NCBI RefSeq assembly: GCF_009604425.1
Contig: NZ_WEGI01000003.1
Location: forward strand, 434,001 to 498,000
Direction of reading: 5' to 3'
Length of the DNA: 64,000 nt
From: Nocardia aurantia
GTDB taxonomy: Bacteria > Actinomycetota > Actinomycetes > Mycobacteriales > Mycobacteriaceae
Shown: in pieces, positions 1 to 7,666 of the stretch
Numbering within the stretch: position 1 is the stretch's first letter
Layout of the letters: each line of letters opens with the position of its first letter
Notes under the pieces: generated by a model
Databases searched by the model: none
What the model was told of the DNA's origin: nothing
Seen by the model: only the letters and a program-made list of their open reading frames with translations
Program-made: the position numbers and the translations under genes

Positions 1-442
1 CCTCGACGACGGACTCGTCCTCGATGCCGAGGGCTCGGACGCCGCGATGGAAGGGGGCCAGCAGGTCCCGGACGTAGCGGCGGCGCAGGTCGGCGCAGTC
101 GGGGTCGGTGGCCGAGGCGGTGATCAGGGCGCGCAGGAAGGCGGCGACGGGCTTGTCGCGCAGGCGATCGCAGAGTTGGTCCACCTCGGCGTGCAGGTCG
201 GTGACCGCGTCGCCGGTGGGCTCCGCGGCGGGGTGGGGGGCCACCTCGATCAGCGCGGCGAGGAAGTCTCTCGTCGTGGGCCAGTGCCGGTAGATCGTGG
301 TGCGCGCCACACCCGTGATGCTGTGCAGCCGTTGCGGAGTCAGCGCTGCCGCGCCCTCGGTGAGGATCAGCTCCAGTGCCGCGGTGAGCACGATCTCGGC
401 GGTGTCGGCGGCCGGGCCTGCGGGGCGTCCGGGTCTGTTCAC
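1..442 (-). CDS. TetR/AcrR-family transcriptional regulator (C-terminus cut by window edge)
   Basis: The protein begins at a GTG (codon complement at 440-442) with MNRPGRPAGPAADTAEIV and carries a TetR-type N-terminal helix-turn-helix at about residues 15-60, including LTPQRLHSITGVARTTIYRHW-like recognition-helix sequence. About 147 codons are visible and the reading frame is still open at base 1, so the ligand-binding domain is incomplete. It is divergent from the cupin gene starting at 524, and the 81-bp gap holds a perfect inverted repeat, which suggests it controls that gene and itself. The ligand is unknown. The family is clear from the HTH; the specific target is inferred from position. 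Confidence 0.85.
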   Translation of the reverse strand, partial: MNRPGRPAGPAADTAEIVLTAALELILTEGAAALTPQRLHSITGVARTTIYRHWPTTRDFLAALIEVAPHPAAEPTGDAVTDLHAEVDQLCDRLRDKPVAAFLRALITASATDPDCADLRRRYVRDLLAPFHRGVRALGIEDESVVE

Positions 443-465
443 GGGATAAACAGTACAGGTTGCAG

Positions 466-481
466 CGCTTATTGGTAAGCG
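466..481. promoter_or_regulatory. Inverted repeat CGCTTA-N4-TAAGCG, candidate TetR operator
   Basis: Two perfect 6-bp arms (466-471 and 476-481) are separated by TTGG, midway between the divergent TetR gene and the bicupin gene. Position and symmetry fit a TetR operator. No footprint or second copy in the window supports it, so this is positional inference. Confidence 0.45.
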
Positions 482-523
482 ATACATTTTGTAGCGTAAA
501 TCGACACTCCTCCAGGAGGATCC

Positions 524-1417
524 ATGCGTCCGCATGTCGAACTCATCGACGAAAAAGACCTGATCTGGCATATCGCCGAGTTCCAGCACGCCACCGGGAC
601 CGCGCGACAGCGCAATCTCAGTTACGACGAGGAGGACGGATCCGCCTCGCTCAAGGTGGCTTTCATCAGCGACTGGTCGCGGCCGGCGGGGGTGCACGCG
701 GCCGAGACGGAGTGGTACGTCCTGTCGGGGCGGGTCACCATCGGGGACACCGAGCTCGGGCCGGGCGGGTATTGGACGGCGCCCGTGGGGGTTTGGACGC
801 CGTCGCTCACCGTCTCGGCGGGGACCGAGATCCTCTTGTTCCGCGAGGGGGCGGACTGGGCCTTCGAGCTCGCGGACGGTGATCGCGAAAGTGTCCGTCC
901 CGACCAGGTTCTCGTGATTCTCGATTCCGCCGCGATGCCGTGGATCGACGTGAAGGACGGCAGTCCCATGCGTTTCGATCTCGGCGGCACGCCGGTACCG
1001 GGGCTCTACATCAAACTGCTGCATCGCGACGAGAAGACCGGGTTCTACACCCGGCTGATCAAGGCCAAGCCGGGGTGGCGGGAAGTGCCGCTGGCGCATC
1101 ACCCGTGCAGTGAGGAGGCCTATTGCCTGGACGGGGGTTTCGAGTACAACTTCGGGACCATGTGGCCGGGCACGTATTTCTGGCGGCCGCCGTTCATCCG
1201 GCACGGCGACTTCACCGCCGACGCCGAGCAGGGCTGTACGTGGCTGCTGCGGTCCGATGCCGATCTGGTCGATTGGTACACGGACAACGCGAAAGTCGTG
1301 ATGACCGGTGACCCCACCAACTGGGGGCCGGAGTTCCCGCAGACCCTGGCGCCGCGGCTGATCGAGCCGGTGCGATCGGCGTCGATCGGGCGCTGGATCG
1401 ATCCGACCCATCAATAG
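524..1417 (+). CDS. Bicupin-domain protein (DUF4437/ChrR-like cupin)
   Basis: This 297-residue protein has two cupin-like halves. The first has His58 and Glu63 followed by LSGRVTIGD; the second has AHHPCSEEAY (181-190) and His217 in FIRHGDF, spaced as in metal-binding cupin motifs 1 and 2. A strong Shine-Dalgarno AGGAGGA (514-520) supports the ATG chosen. There is no signal peptide, so it is probably cytoplasmic. Proteins of this type are often annotated as cupin or DUF4437 and may be metal-dependent oxygenases or binding proteins; the substrate cannot be read from sequence. It is convergent with the RCCR-like operon, separated by a strong hairpin, and probably controlled by the adjacent TetR protein rather than by the IclR system. 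Confidence 0.85.
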   Translation: MRPHVELIDEKDLIWHIAEFQHATGTARQRNLSYDEEDGSASLKVAFISDWSRPAGVHAAETEWYVLSGRVTIGDTELGPGGYWTAPVGVWTPSLTVSAGTEILLFREGADWAFELADGDRESVRPDQVLVILDSAAMPWIDVKDGSPMRFDLGGTPVPGLYIKLLHRDEKTGFYTRLIKAKPGWREVPLAHHPCSEEAYCLDGGFEYNFGTMWPGTYFWRPPFIRHGDFTADAEQGCTWLLRSDADLVDWYTDNAKVVMTGDPTNWGPEFPQTLAPRLIEPVRSASIGRWIDPTHQ

Positions 1418-1429
1418 CGCGACGCGACA

Positions 1430-1459
1430 GCGCCCGTCCGGCCGCGGCCGGACGGGCGC
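1430..1459. terminator. Bidirectional hairpin terminator
   Basis: A perfect 14-bp stem (1430-1443 with 1446-1459) closes on two unpaired bases; the central bases are themselves palindromic, so the real loop is probably a little larger. It lies between the convergent bicupin gene and the end of the minus-strand operon. No U-tract follows, as is common in high-GC actinomycetes. Confidence 0.75.
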
Positions 1460-1517
1460 CGGGCGGCGGGATGAGAGGAAGGAATCCCGCCGCCGTCCCG
1501 GGGTCGCGCGCCGGGTG

Positions 1518-2261
1518 TCAGTGGTCGCGCAACAGGCCACCCGCGCCCTCGATCCGATCATCGAAACCGTTGTCGCGCAGCGCCATCCACCAGGTGGCGG
1601 CGTTGATCGCGATCACCGGCTTGCCCAGCCAGCGTTCGGCCTCGTCGGCCAGGCGCAGCATGGAGAGGTTGGTGCCGCACTGCACGAGGGCGTCGATGTC
1701 GTCGCCGTCGACCTCGCGGAGCGCCGCGCGCAGTTCGTCCTCGGTGACGTGTGCGATGGAAACGGCTGTGGGACAACGCAATCCCTTGATCGCGCCGACC
1801 TTCGCGCCGAGTTCGCCGAAGAACCGCACGACATTCTCGTCGCCCACCGGCTGATACGGGGTGACGACGCCGATCCTGGTGGCGCCGTACAACTCCAGGG
1901 CCCGGCGGCACGCCTCGGCGCCGGTGGCGACCTCCAGGCCGGTCACCTCGTGGATCTGCCGCACGAACGCGCGGTTGCCTTCCACACCGCCCCAGAAGGT
2001 TTCGGCGGACATGCCCATGACCATGTAGTCCGGTTCGCAGGTCAGGACCCGCTCGCAGGCCGCGACGATCTCGGCGCGGATCTGGTCCAGCAGCCGGCCC
2101 ATACCGGCGTCGTCGCTCATGTTCTGGTCGCGGATGTGGATGCGGCCGAAGTGGGTGGTGACGCCGGGGACGCCCAAGCGGGCGAAATCCGGTTCCACCA
2201 CGGTGTTGGTGGACGGTGCCAGCACGCCGAATTTGGCGCGCCAGCCGAGTACATCGGGCAT
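1518..2261 (-). CDS. Arylmalonate decarboxylase / maleate isomerase-family protein
   Basis: This 247-residue protein belongs to the Asp/Glu racemase superfamily (FGVLAPSTNTVVEPDF at the N-terminus, then two Rossmann-like halves). Family members use one or two cysteines. The second is present as Cys195 in LVQCGTNLS, at nearly the maleate isomerase position (Cys194). The first is absent: the equivalent loop reads MGMSAE (82-87), as in arylmalonate decarboxylase, which also has only the second cysteine. Decarboxylation or racemisation of a malonate- or hydantoin-like intermediate is therefore at least as likely as maleate isomerisation. It is the last gene of the eight-gene operon, 14 bp after the SDR. 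Function is inferred from family only. Confidence 0.82.
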   Translation of the reverse strand: MPDVLGWRAKFGVLAPSTNTVVEPDFARLGVPGVTTHFGRIHIRDQNMSDDAGMGRLLDQIRAEIVAACERVLTCEPDYMVMGMSAETFWGGVEGNRAFVRQIHEVTGLEVATGAEACRRALELYGATRIGVVTPYQPVGDENVVRFFGELGAKVGAIKGLRCPTAVSIAHVTEDELRAALREVDGDDIDALVQCGTNLSMLRLADEAERWLGKPVIAINAATWWMALRDNGFDDRIEGAGGLLRDH

Positions 2262-2275
2262 GGCGGTTCCTCGGA

Positions 2276-3061
2276 TCAGGATTCGGGTGTCTCGGCGAAC
2301 AGATCGCGGCGGCGGAACGGGGCGGTCGCGAAGCGGCGCATCACCTTTCCGGTGGTCAGCCAGGCCACGTGCTCGCCGTTGCGGGTGCGGGTGACGGCTC
2401 GTTCGGCCAGCCACGGGGTGACCGTCTCCACGCGGTCGGCCAGGATGTTGAACACCTTGCGCGCCTTGGCCAGTTCGGCCGGGTCGGCGTAGCCGCCGGT
2501 GAGCAGGTCGGTGACCACCATGCCGGGGCTGAGCAGGCCGACCGAGACCCCGGCCGGGACCTCGCGGGCCAGGCCGCGGGTCAGGTAGGTGACGGCGCGT
2601 TTGGTGGAACCGTAGACGGTCAGGCCGGGCACCGAGCGGCCGTCGCTGCCGAGGCCCTCCATGTTCCACACGTGGCCGCCGCCGGCCGCGGCCATCGCCG
2701 GGATCGCCACGGCGCAGCCGTTCAGGACGCCGATCAGGTTGGTGGACACCACTTTCCGGGCCTCGGTCTCCGGCAGCTCCCAGATCGGGGCCCGGGGGTG
2801 CGCGACGCCGGCGTTGTTGATCCACACGTCGACACCGCCGAAGCGGTCCACCGCCGCGTCCCAGAGCCGGCGCAGGCTCGCGCGATCGGTGACGTCGGCG
2901 GTGATCGCCAGGGCCGCGGGGAGTTCCGCGGCCACCTCGGCGACCCGCTCGGAGTCGGTGCCGCACACCGCGACCCGGTGCCCGGCGGCGAGCAGTTCCC
3001 GGGTCAGGCCGAGGCCGATGCCGCGGGTGCCGCCGGTGACGACCACCGTGCGGGTTGTCAT
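2276..3061 (-). CDS. Short-chain dehydrogenase resembling NYC1/NOL chlorophyll b reductases
   Basis: A classical-size SDR of 261 residues: cofactor motif TGGTRGIG (9-16), NNAG (82-85) and catalytic Tyr150-GSTK-Lys154. The segment before the Tyr reads NMEGLGSDGR (133-142) in place of the usual catalytic-serine motif. That arrangement, with YGSTKR and LTRGL after it, closely resembles plant NOL/NYC1 (N-[IM]-DG-x-GSDGR ... YGATKR), which reduce the C7-formyl group of chlorophyll b. The comparison is from memory, not a search. The ATG overlaps the upstream stop as ATGA, so translation is coupled. In this operon it could reduce a formyl or keto group on the pathway compound; the plant substrate is not demonstrated. 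Confidence 0.85.
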   Translation of the reverse strand: MTTRTVVVTGGTRGIGLGLTRELLAAGHRVAVCGTDSERVAEVAAELPAALAITADVTDRASLRRLWDAAVDRFGGVDVWINNAGVAHPRAPIWELPETEARKVVSTNLIGVLNGCAVAIPAMAAAGGGHVWNMEGLGSDGRSVPGLTVYGSTKRAVTYLTRGLAREVPAGVSVGLLSPGMVVTDLLTGGYADPAELAKARKVFNILADRVETVTPWLAERAVTRTRNGEHVAWLTTGKVMRRFATAPFRRRDLFAETPES

Positions 3062-4092
3062 TCGCGCTCCAGCAGGCCGTGCAGGATCGTCGCCAGGCGG
3101 TTGTGCTCGAACAGTTGGTAGACCACCGCGAGGGTCGAGCCGGCGCCCATCCCCGGCTCGGCGTCGATCATGAATTCCCGGCCGACCAGGCGGACGCCGT
3201 CGGTGCGGTGCATGCGCACGAAATGCGCACGGCCGAAGGCGGTTCCGTTGCCCCAGACGTCCGGGCCCTCGTGGAACCAGCGGGTGCCGTCGCGCCGGAC
3301 CACGGCGCGGGTCTCGGAATCCACTGCGCCGGACATGGTCACGTGATGTTCGGCGGTGAGCAGGCTGTGCGGGGTGACGTCCAGCGTCATCCGGGTCTTG
3401 CCCAGCGCGGTCTGATCGACGCTCCACACCTCGAGGTCACCGGCGAAACGCGAGGGGTCCTTGCTCGGGAGCGTGAACGGCACCGCGCCGCAGCGGGTTT
3501 CGGCGGCGAGGCGGTCGTCGACCAGATCCGGGTCGCGGGTGTAGACGCCGTCGAAGACGCCGACCACCGACGGGCCCTGCGACAGCACCGACGAATAGAC
3601 CTGGGTATCGCCGACGGTCTGGTTCCAGGTGTTCAGGGACACCTGCCAGCCGGGACCGTAGTAATGCGCGTCCACGAAACCGCCGTAGGGCTGGCCGGAT
3701 CCGTAGAAGTCCGGACCGATGTAGATGCGGTCGCCGTCGGAGTCGACGACGCCGAAGGCGAACGAGGCGCCGAGCGCGTACCGCCCGGCGAGTTTGCCGC
3801 CGCCGGTGAGCCCGCCGTCCATGTAGTACACGGTCCGGCCGTCTTCGAAGACCGACGAGCGGCGGATGTCCTCGAATCCGTGCCACACGCCCTCGGCGTC
3901 GAACAACGAAGGGCGGCCCACCCATTCGCCGGCGATGCGCTGCTGCCAGCGGCTCGGCTCGGCGGCGCTGCTCGAGATCGGCCCGGCGCCGCCGTCTGCG
4001 CTCGGCTCCGACACGCGGCCCGGACTCGGCGCACCGGCGACGTCCCGGTTCGGCTCCGCCGCGCTCGCGATCGATTCGGTCGAGACGCTCAC
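3058..4092 (-). CDS. Protein of unknown function in RCCR-like operon, beta-rich
   Basis: I do not recognise the family. The 344-residue product starts at a GTG overlapping the previous stop (GTGA). A low-complexity Ser/Ala/Pro/Glu stretch of about 45 residues is followed by a domain beginning WQQRIAGEWVGRPSLFD. The rest is rich in aromatic residues and alternating beta-type sequence (VYYMDGGLTGGGK, GFVDAHYYGPGW, QVSLNTWNQTVGD), with two similar-sized halves and no signal peptide or membrane segment. Regular short strands with W-x-G-type starts suggest a calycin- or lipocalin-like barrel, which would suit binding a hydrophobic or tetrapyrrole ligand, but that is speculation. It sits between the second RCCR-like gene and the SDR with coupled translation on both sides, so it very likely serves the same pathway. 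Confidence 0.85.
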   Translation of the reverse strand: MSVSTESIASAAEPNRDVAGAPSPGRVSEPSADGGAGPISSSAAEPSRWQQRIAGEWVGRPSLFDAEGVWHGFEDIRRSSVFEDGRTVYYMDGGLTGGGKLAGRYALGASFAFGVVDSDGDRIYIGPDFYGSGQPYGGFVDAHYYGPGWQVSLNTWNQTVGDTQVYSSVLSQGPSVVGVFDGVYTRDPDLVDDRLAAETRCGAVPFTLPSKDPSRFAGDLEVWSVDQTALGKTRMTLDVTPHSLLTAEHHVTMSGAVDSETRAVVRRDGTRWFHEGPDVWGNGTAFGRAHFVRMHRTDGVRLVGREFMIDAEPGMGAGSTLAVVYQLFEHNRLATILHGLLERE

Positions 4093-4778
4093 CGCGCCAG
4101 CTCCTGTCGCACGCGCTCGGACTGCTCCGTACCCAGCAGCCGGGTGACCTGGGCCCACACCGGATCCACCTCGGGGCTGAAGAGATTCGCGCGATTGGCC
4201 CGGTCGCGGGCCGGCAGGTCGGCGCCGACGGCGGGAACGCCCTTGTCCACCAGCGTGAGCCAGTGCCGCAGATAGGCGTCCACGGTGGCGCTCAGGGCGC
4301 CGAAGGCGGATTCGGTGGCCCGGCACACCAGCATCCACGGCGACATCATCGCGCGTTGCCGGGGCCCGACGGCCGCGGCCGAGACGCCTTCCACCTGCCA
4401 CGCGGCGTCCAGCAGCGGGGTCAGCGGGAGGAACGCGGCGTCCAGGTATTCCAGTTCGACGGCCAGATCCGCGCGCGGGATCAGATCCAGGTGCATCGCG
4501 TAGTACTCCCCGCTGTACACCGCGTCGAGCGTGAAATGCGGTACGGCCGAATCACTTCCGGTGAACGCGAAGACCATGTGACTGTCCAGGCCGATCGGCG
4601 GCACGACCAGGTCGACAGTGACCAGCTTGTCGATCGGGCCGCCGCGCAGCACGCGCAGCCGGCCCACCGGATTCGGGGACATCGCACCGGTGAGCGGCTC
4701 GTCGACGTCGACGGCCAGTCCCAATGCGCCGGACAGTGTTTCGAGGGTGCGCTCACTGAGCGCGGTGGGCAGGCTCAT
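4089..4778 (-). CDS. Red chlorophyll catabolite reductase (RCCR)-like protein B
   Basis: This 229-residue protein shows the RCCR pattern by eye: a core strand pair (PHFTLD at 80-85, then YYAMHLDLIPRADL at 92-105, matching the plant PNFVVEL ... LDLPHRKDL region), a segment matching PYVSPSL (MMSPWMLVCRA), and a C-terminal helix with RDRANRANLF before RLLGTEQSERV, aligned with plant RDKSFRRKSI before RMFGEEVSSRV. RCCRs are ferredoxin-dependent bilin-reductase-fold enzymes that reduce the C20/C1 double bond of red chlorophyll catabolite. It is shorter and more diverged than protein A in the same operon. Its ATG overlaps the Rieske gene stop. Family assignment is from remembered plant sequence; enzyme activity is unproven. 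Confidence 0.72.
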   Translation of the reverse strand: MSLPTALSERTLETLSGALGLAVDVDEPLTGAMSPNPVGRLRVLRGGPIDKLVTVDLVVPPIGLDSHMVFAFTGSDSAVPHFTLDAVYSGEYYAMHLDLIPRADLAVELEYLDAAFLPLTPLLDAAWQVEGVSAAAVGPRQRAMMSPWMLVCRATESAFGALSATVDAYLRHWLTLVDKGVPAVGADLPARDRANRANLFSPEVDPVWAQVTRLLGTEQSERVRQELAR

Positions 4779-5896
4779 TGCGGTGATCCTCCGTTGCGGG
4801 TCTTGTGTACCCAGGCGCTGGCCAGTTCGGGATTCTCGCGGCGCACCGGCGAGGCGATGACGGTCGCACTGCGGTGCGGGCTGTCGCCGGTGACGACGTC
4901 GGAATCGCCGACCCACCAGCCGTCCTCGATCAGCTGGGCGCGGCGGCGGCGATAGGCGATCTGCAGGGCGTCGCTGCGGACGTGCAGTTCGTCGGCCAGA
5001 TCGAACGGGAGCAGTTCCGGCCGTTGCGATTCCACCACCGGCCGGTCCTGCAGCAGGATCTTCTCGATGCGCTTGCGGGCGTTGCCGTCGGCCCAGGCGC
5101 CGGTGAAGAAGCTGCGGAAGCCGAGGATCTTCACCAGGGTCCGATCCTGCGACAGCGGAATGTTGAAGTCGTACAGGATCAGATCGCCGATCGGCAGCCG
5201 CACGTGCAGCTTGACCACGTTCGGCAGGTACCAGCCGTTGGTCACCGTGACGTACTCCGGGCGTTCCTTGCGGCGGGCCAGCAGGCCCCAGAGGCCCTTG
5301 GGCGGCGGCGGACTCATCTTGATGTCGGCCTCGGCGGACCAATCCGTCTGCTGCACTTCGTAATCCGGGATCTGCGGCGAATCCGGATTGCCGAAGGCGG
5401 TGCCGTGCACGAAGGGCGTGTGCGAGGCGTCCACCACGTTCTCGAAGGTGCGCTCGTAGTTGGCGTCGAGCTCCATCTCGACCTCGACGGCGCGGAAGGC
5501 CGGATCGCCCCACTGCGGGATCTCGGGGATGGGCGGGCGCTGCTCCTCCGGCAGATCGCCGAGGAAGGCCCAGACCATGCCGTAGCGTTCCACGGTGGGA
5601 TACGCGTCGACCCGCGCCTTGCGCGGGATGTTGCGTTCCGGCGCGTTGGCCGGGATGCGGACACACACGCCGCCGCTGTTGTACTGCCAGCCGTGATACG
5701 GGCAGGTGATGAGGTCGCCGGAGACCGTGCCCATCGACAGCGCGCCGCCGCGATGTACACACAGATCCGAAAGGCAGCTCACCGCACCGGATTCGGTGCG
5801 GAAGAGCACGAAGTTCTGGCCGAGGCAGACGACCCGGCGTGGTTCGGTGCCGACCTTGGACGCGAATTCGACGGCGTACCAGAAATTCTTGAGCAC
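4775..5896 (-). CDS. Rieske non-heme iron oxygenase, alpha subunit (pheophorbide a oxygenase / vanillate O-demethylase class)
   Basis: The 373-residue protein has a complete Rieske centre, Cys46-x-His48 and Cys65-x2-His68, and the mononuclear iron motif N153-x2-D156-x2-H159-x4-H164 (NVVDASHTPFVHG). The length and the C-terminal element QRPELLPFD ... RSDALQIAYRRRR fit the single-component-oxygenase group that includes vanillate demethylase, phthalate oxygenase and, more distantly, plant PaO and TIC55. PaO's C-terminal membrane segments and CxxC motif are absent, so this is a soluble relative. It starts at GTG with AGGAG upstream and lies between the hydrolase and RCCR-like B, the step order seen in chlorophyll breakdown. 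No ferredoxin or reductase gene is adjacent, so its electron donor must come from elsewhere. Confidence 0.9.
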   Translation of the reverse strand: MLKNFWYAVEFASKVGTEPRRVVCLGQNFVLFRTESGAVSCLSDLCVHRGGALSMGTVSGDLITCPYHGWQYNSGGVCVRIPANAPERNIPRKARVDAYPTVERYGMVWAFLGDLPEEQRPPIPEIPQWGDPAFRAVEVEMELDANYERTFENVVDASHTPFVHGTAFGNPDSPQIPDYEVQQTDWSAEADIKMSPPPPKGLWGLLARRKERPEYVTVTNGWYLPNVVKLHVRLPIGDLILYDFNIPLSQDRTLVKILGFRSFFTGAWADGNARKRIEKILLQDRPVVESQRPELLPFDLADELHVRSDALQIAYRRRRAQLIEDGWWVGDSDVVTGDSPHRSATVIASPVRRENPELASAWVHKTRNGGSPQ

Positions 5897-5906
5897 AGCG
5901 ATCTCC

Positions 5907-6854
5907 TCAGTGCCGTTTCAGCAGCAGTCCGTCGTCGAAACCGGCCAATTCCTCGCGTGCCGAGGCCGAATCCGACAGGTGGGTGCGCAGGAACAGCGTC
6001 GTCAGCCGCGCGAACGGGGTCAGGCCGTCGGCCTCCGCGGGTCCGTCCAGGAAGGCGCGGGCCGCGGTGGGGTCGGCGTCGGCGATGCCGAAGTGGTTGG
6101 CGCCCGGCACGACCGCGAGCAGGTGCTCGCCGTCGGGCAGCGCCTCGGTGAAGGTGCGGGCCACCGGATCGGGGCGCGCGTTGTCGTCGGATTCGCCGTA
6201 GCGGTCGGCGCTGCCCTGGATGACGCCGTCGTTGGTGCCGACACCGAGCAGCACCGGGCACTCCACCTGCGCGGGCAGCACGGTTCCCGGCTCCCAGCCG
6301 AGCATGGTGGCCACCATCGTGTGTGCGCCCCAGGCGAATACGGCGCGCACACCGGGGAAGAACCGTGCCGACTGCAACACCACGGTGCCGCCGGCGGAGT
6401 GCCCGCCGAGCGCGATCCGGTCGAGATCCAGTGCGCCGCGCAGTGGTTCGGTCTCGTTCAGTTCGGCGACGGCGGCGAGCACGGCGGTGATGGTCGGACA
6501 GGTGGGCCGGGTGCCGTAGCTGTCGGGCCGGGCGGCGGCCAGGTCGACGCCCGGGGTGATGCCGCGCTGGCCGCCGAACAGGTCGGCCACCCGGTCGAAG
6601 GTGACGACCACGAAGCCGGCCTCGGCGATCGCGGTGGCGTAGCGGCGGTACGCGTCCTGGCCGACGTTGACGCCGGACAGGAACAGCACCACCGGATACG
6701 GCGCGCGAGCCGGGTCGGGGGCGAACACGCCGGTGAGTCGTTCGGCGTCGTCGCCGGAGGCGACGGCGGGGTAGTAGACCTTCAGATGCGCGGTGTCGAA
6801 CGGGGCGTCGCCGTCGGTGCGGGCCGACCACCACAGGGAGCGAACGAGTGTCAT
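5907..6854 (-). CDS. Chlorophyllase-like alpha/beta hydrolase
   Basis: This 315-residue hydrolase has the nucleophile elbow GGHSAGG (Ser153), acid Asp209 in GTNDG and base His254 in GANHFG. The region YPVVLFLSGVN ... YATAIAEAGFVVVTFD resembles the chlorophyllase/PETase-type families (plant pattern: hydrophobic strand, H-x-ASHGF-x-VV). Plant chlorophyllases have GHSRGG at the elbow; here Arg is Ala. The likely role is cleavage of an ester side chain, phytyl ester by analogy. There is no signal peptide, so it acts in the cytoplasm. It starts two bases after the stop of RCCR-like A. Any small-ester hydrolase would fit the sequence, so substrate identity rests on operon context. Confidence 0.82.
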   Translation of the reverse strand: MTLVRSLWWSARTDGDAPFDTAHLKVYYPAVASGDDAERLTGVFAPDPARAPYPVVLFLSGVNVGQDAYRRYATAIAEAGFVVVTFDRVADLFGGQRGITPGVDLAAARPDSYGTRPTCPTITAVLAAVAELNETEPLRGALDLDRIALGGHSAGGTVVLQSARFFPGVRAVFAWGAHTMVATMLGWEPGTVLPAQVECPVLLGVGTNDGVIQGSADRYGESDDNARPDPVARTFTEALPDGEHLLAVVPGANHFGIADADPTAARAFLDGPAEADGLTPFARLTTLFLRTHLSDSASAREELAGFDDGLLLKRH

Positions 6855-6856
6855 GA

Positions 6857-7666
6857 TCAGCCCACCGGCCTCGGCGAGACGCGGTCGCCGCCCCACAGCG
6901 CGCGCACCAGGCGTGCGGTGAGGTCGGCCCCGAACATCCGCTCGCCCATCACATTCGCCGGATCGCGTTCGGCGATGTTGCGGCGGATCCGCAGATCCCG
7001 TTCCGCCAGCGCGGCCTGTTCTTCGGCGGGAACGGGTTCGGCGGCGTCGACCCAGCCCAGCCAGCGATCCACGGTCGTGCTGAGCACGTCGCGGACGGTG
7101 TCCAGGTTGGGCCGGGTGGTCGGGAACGAGTAGCAGTACGCGGTCGGCGACAGGCTGGCCCGGATGAATCCGGTCCGGCTGGTGAACCAGGTGAAGTCGG
7201 GATGGTCCTGCTTGAAAGTCAGCCAGGACTCGTCGGTTTCGGCGTAGTAGCGGTCGAAGTAGTCGCCGTCGCCGACCAGATCGCCACGCGGGACGCCGTC
7301 GACGTAGAACCAGCCCTGCGGCCACAGCAGCAGTGCCGACGCCAGATGCGGCACCCGGACCTGCGGGCCCAGCCACGCGGTGAGGTGCATGTTCACGAAA
7401 CCCGTTCGGGGATCACCGATCCACGAGTGGACCAGCCAGTCGATCTCCGGACCGCTGTAGGCGGCCAGGCTGCCGGAGGGCCCGTTGTCCGGGTCGCCGT
7501 AGGTGTCGAGGTCGGCGGTGGACGCGTCGCGGGTCAGGGTGAAGCGGTCGTCGAGGCGGCTCTTGAAGCCCGCCAGCATCTCCTGCCACTCCCGGAAGAT
7601 CTCGCTCACATCGGTTCTGGGGTTCTCGTCGACCATCTGCTCGACGTGTTGCAGGGTTTCGCTCAT
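6857..7666 (-). CDS. Red chlorophyll catabolite reductase (RCCR)-like protein A
   Basis: The clearest RCCR relative here (269 residues). After a helical N-terminus it has EIDWLVHSWIG (74-84), aligned with plant QVDFVLGSWIH; then VPHLASALLLW, YVDGVPRGDLV, DYFDRYYAETDES and FIRASLSPTAYCYS, matching plant PNFVVEL, LDLPHRKDLV, DYLKEYYQDTALD and FVRSAFSPTASML in order and spacing. The C-terminus (LAERDLRIRRNIAERD ... GERMFGADLTARLVRAL) matches the plant RRDKSFRRK ... PRMFGEEVSSRVVHAI element. The plant enzyme is a plastid ferredoxin-dependent reductase; this copy has no transit or signal peptide. The start ATG overlaps the nitrilase stop. Two diverged copies in one operon suggest two subunits, two substrates or sequential steps. 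Confidence 0.8.
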   Translation of the reverse strand: MSETLQHVEQMVDENPRTDVSEIFREWQEMLAGFKSRLDDRFTLTRDASTADLDTYGDPDNGPSGSLAAYSGPEIDWLVHSWIGDPRTGFVNMHLTAWLGPQVRVPHLASALLLWPQGWFYVDGVPRGDLVGDGDYFDRYYAETDESWLTFKQDHPDFTWFTSRTGFIRASLSPTAYCYSFPTTRPNLDTVRDVLSTTVDRWLGWVDAAEPVPAEEQAALAERDLRIRRNIAERDPANVMGERMFGADLTARLVRALWGGDRVSPRPVG

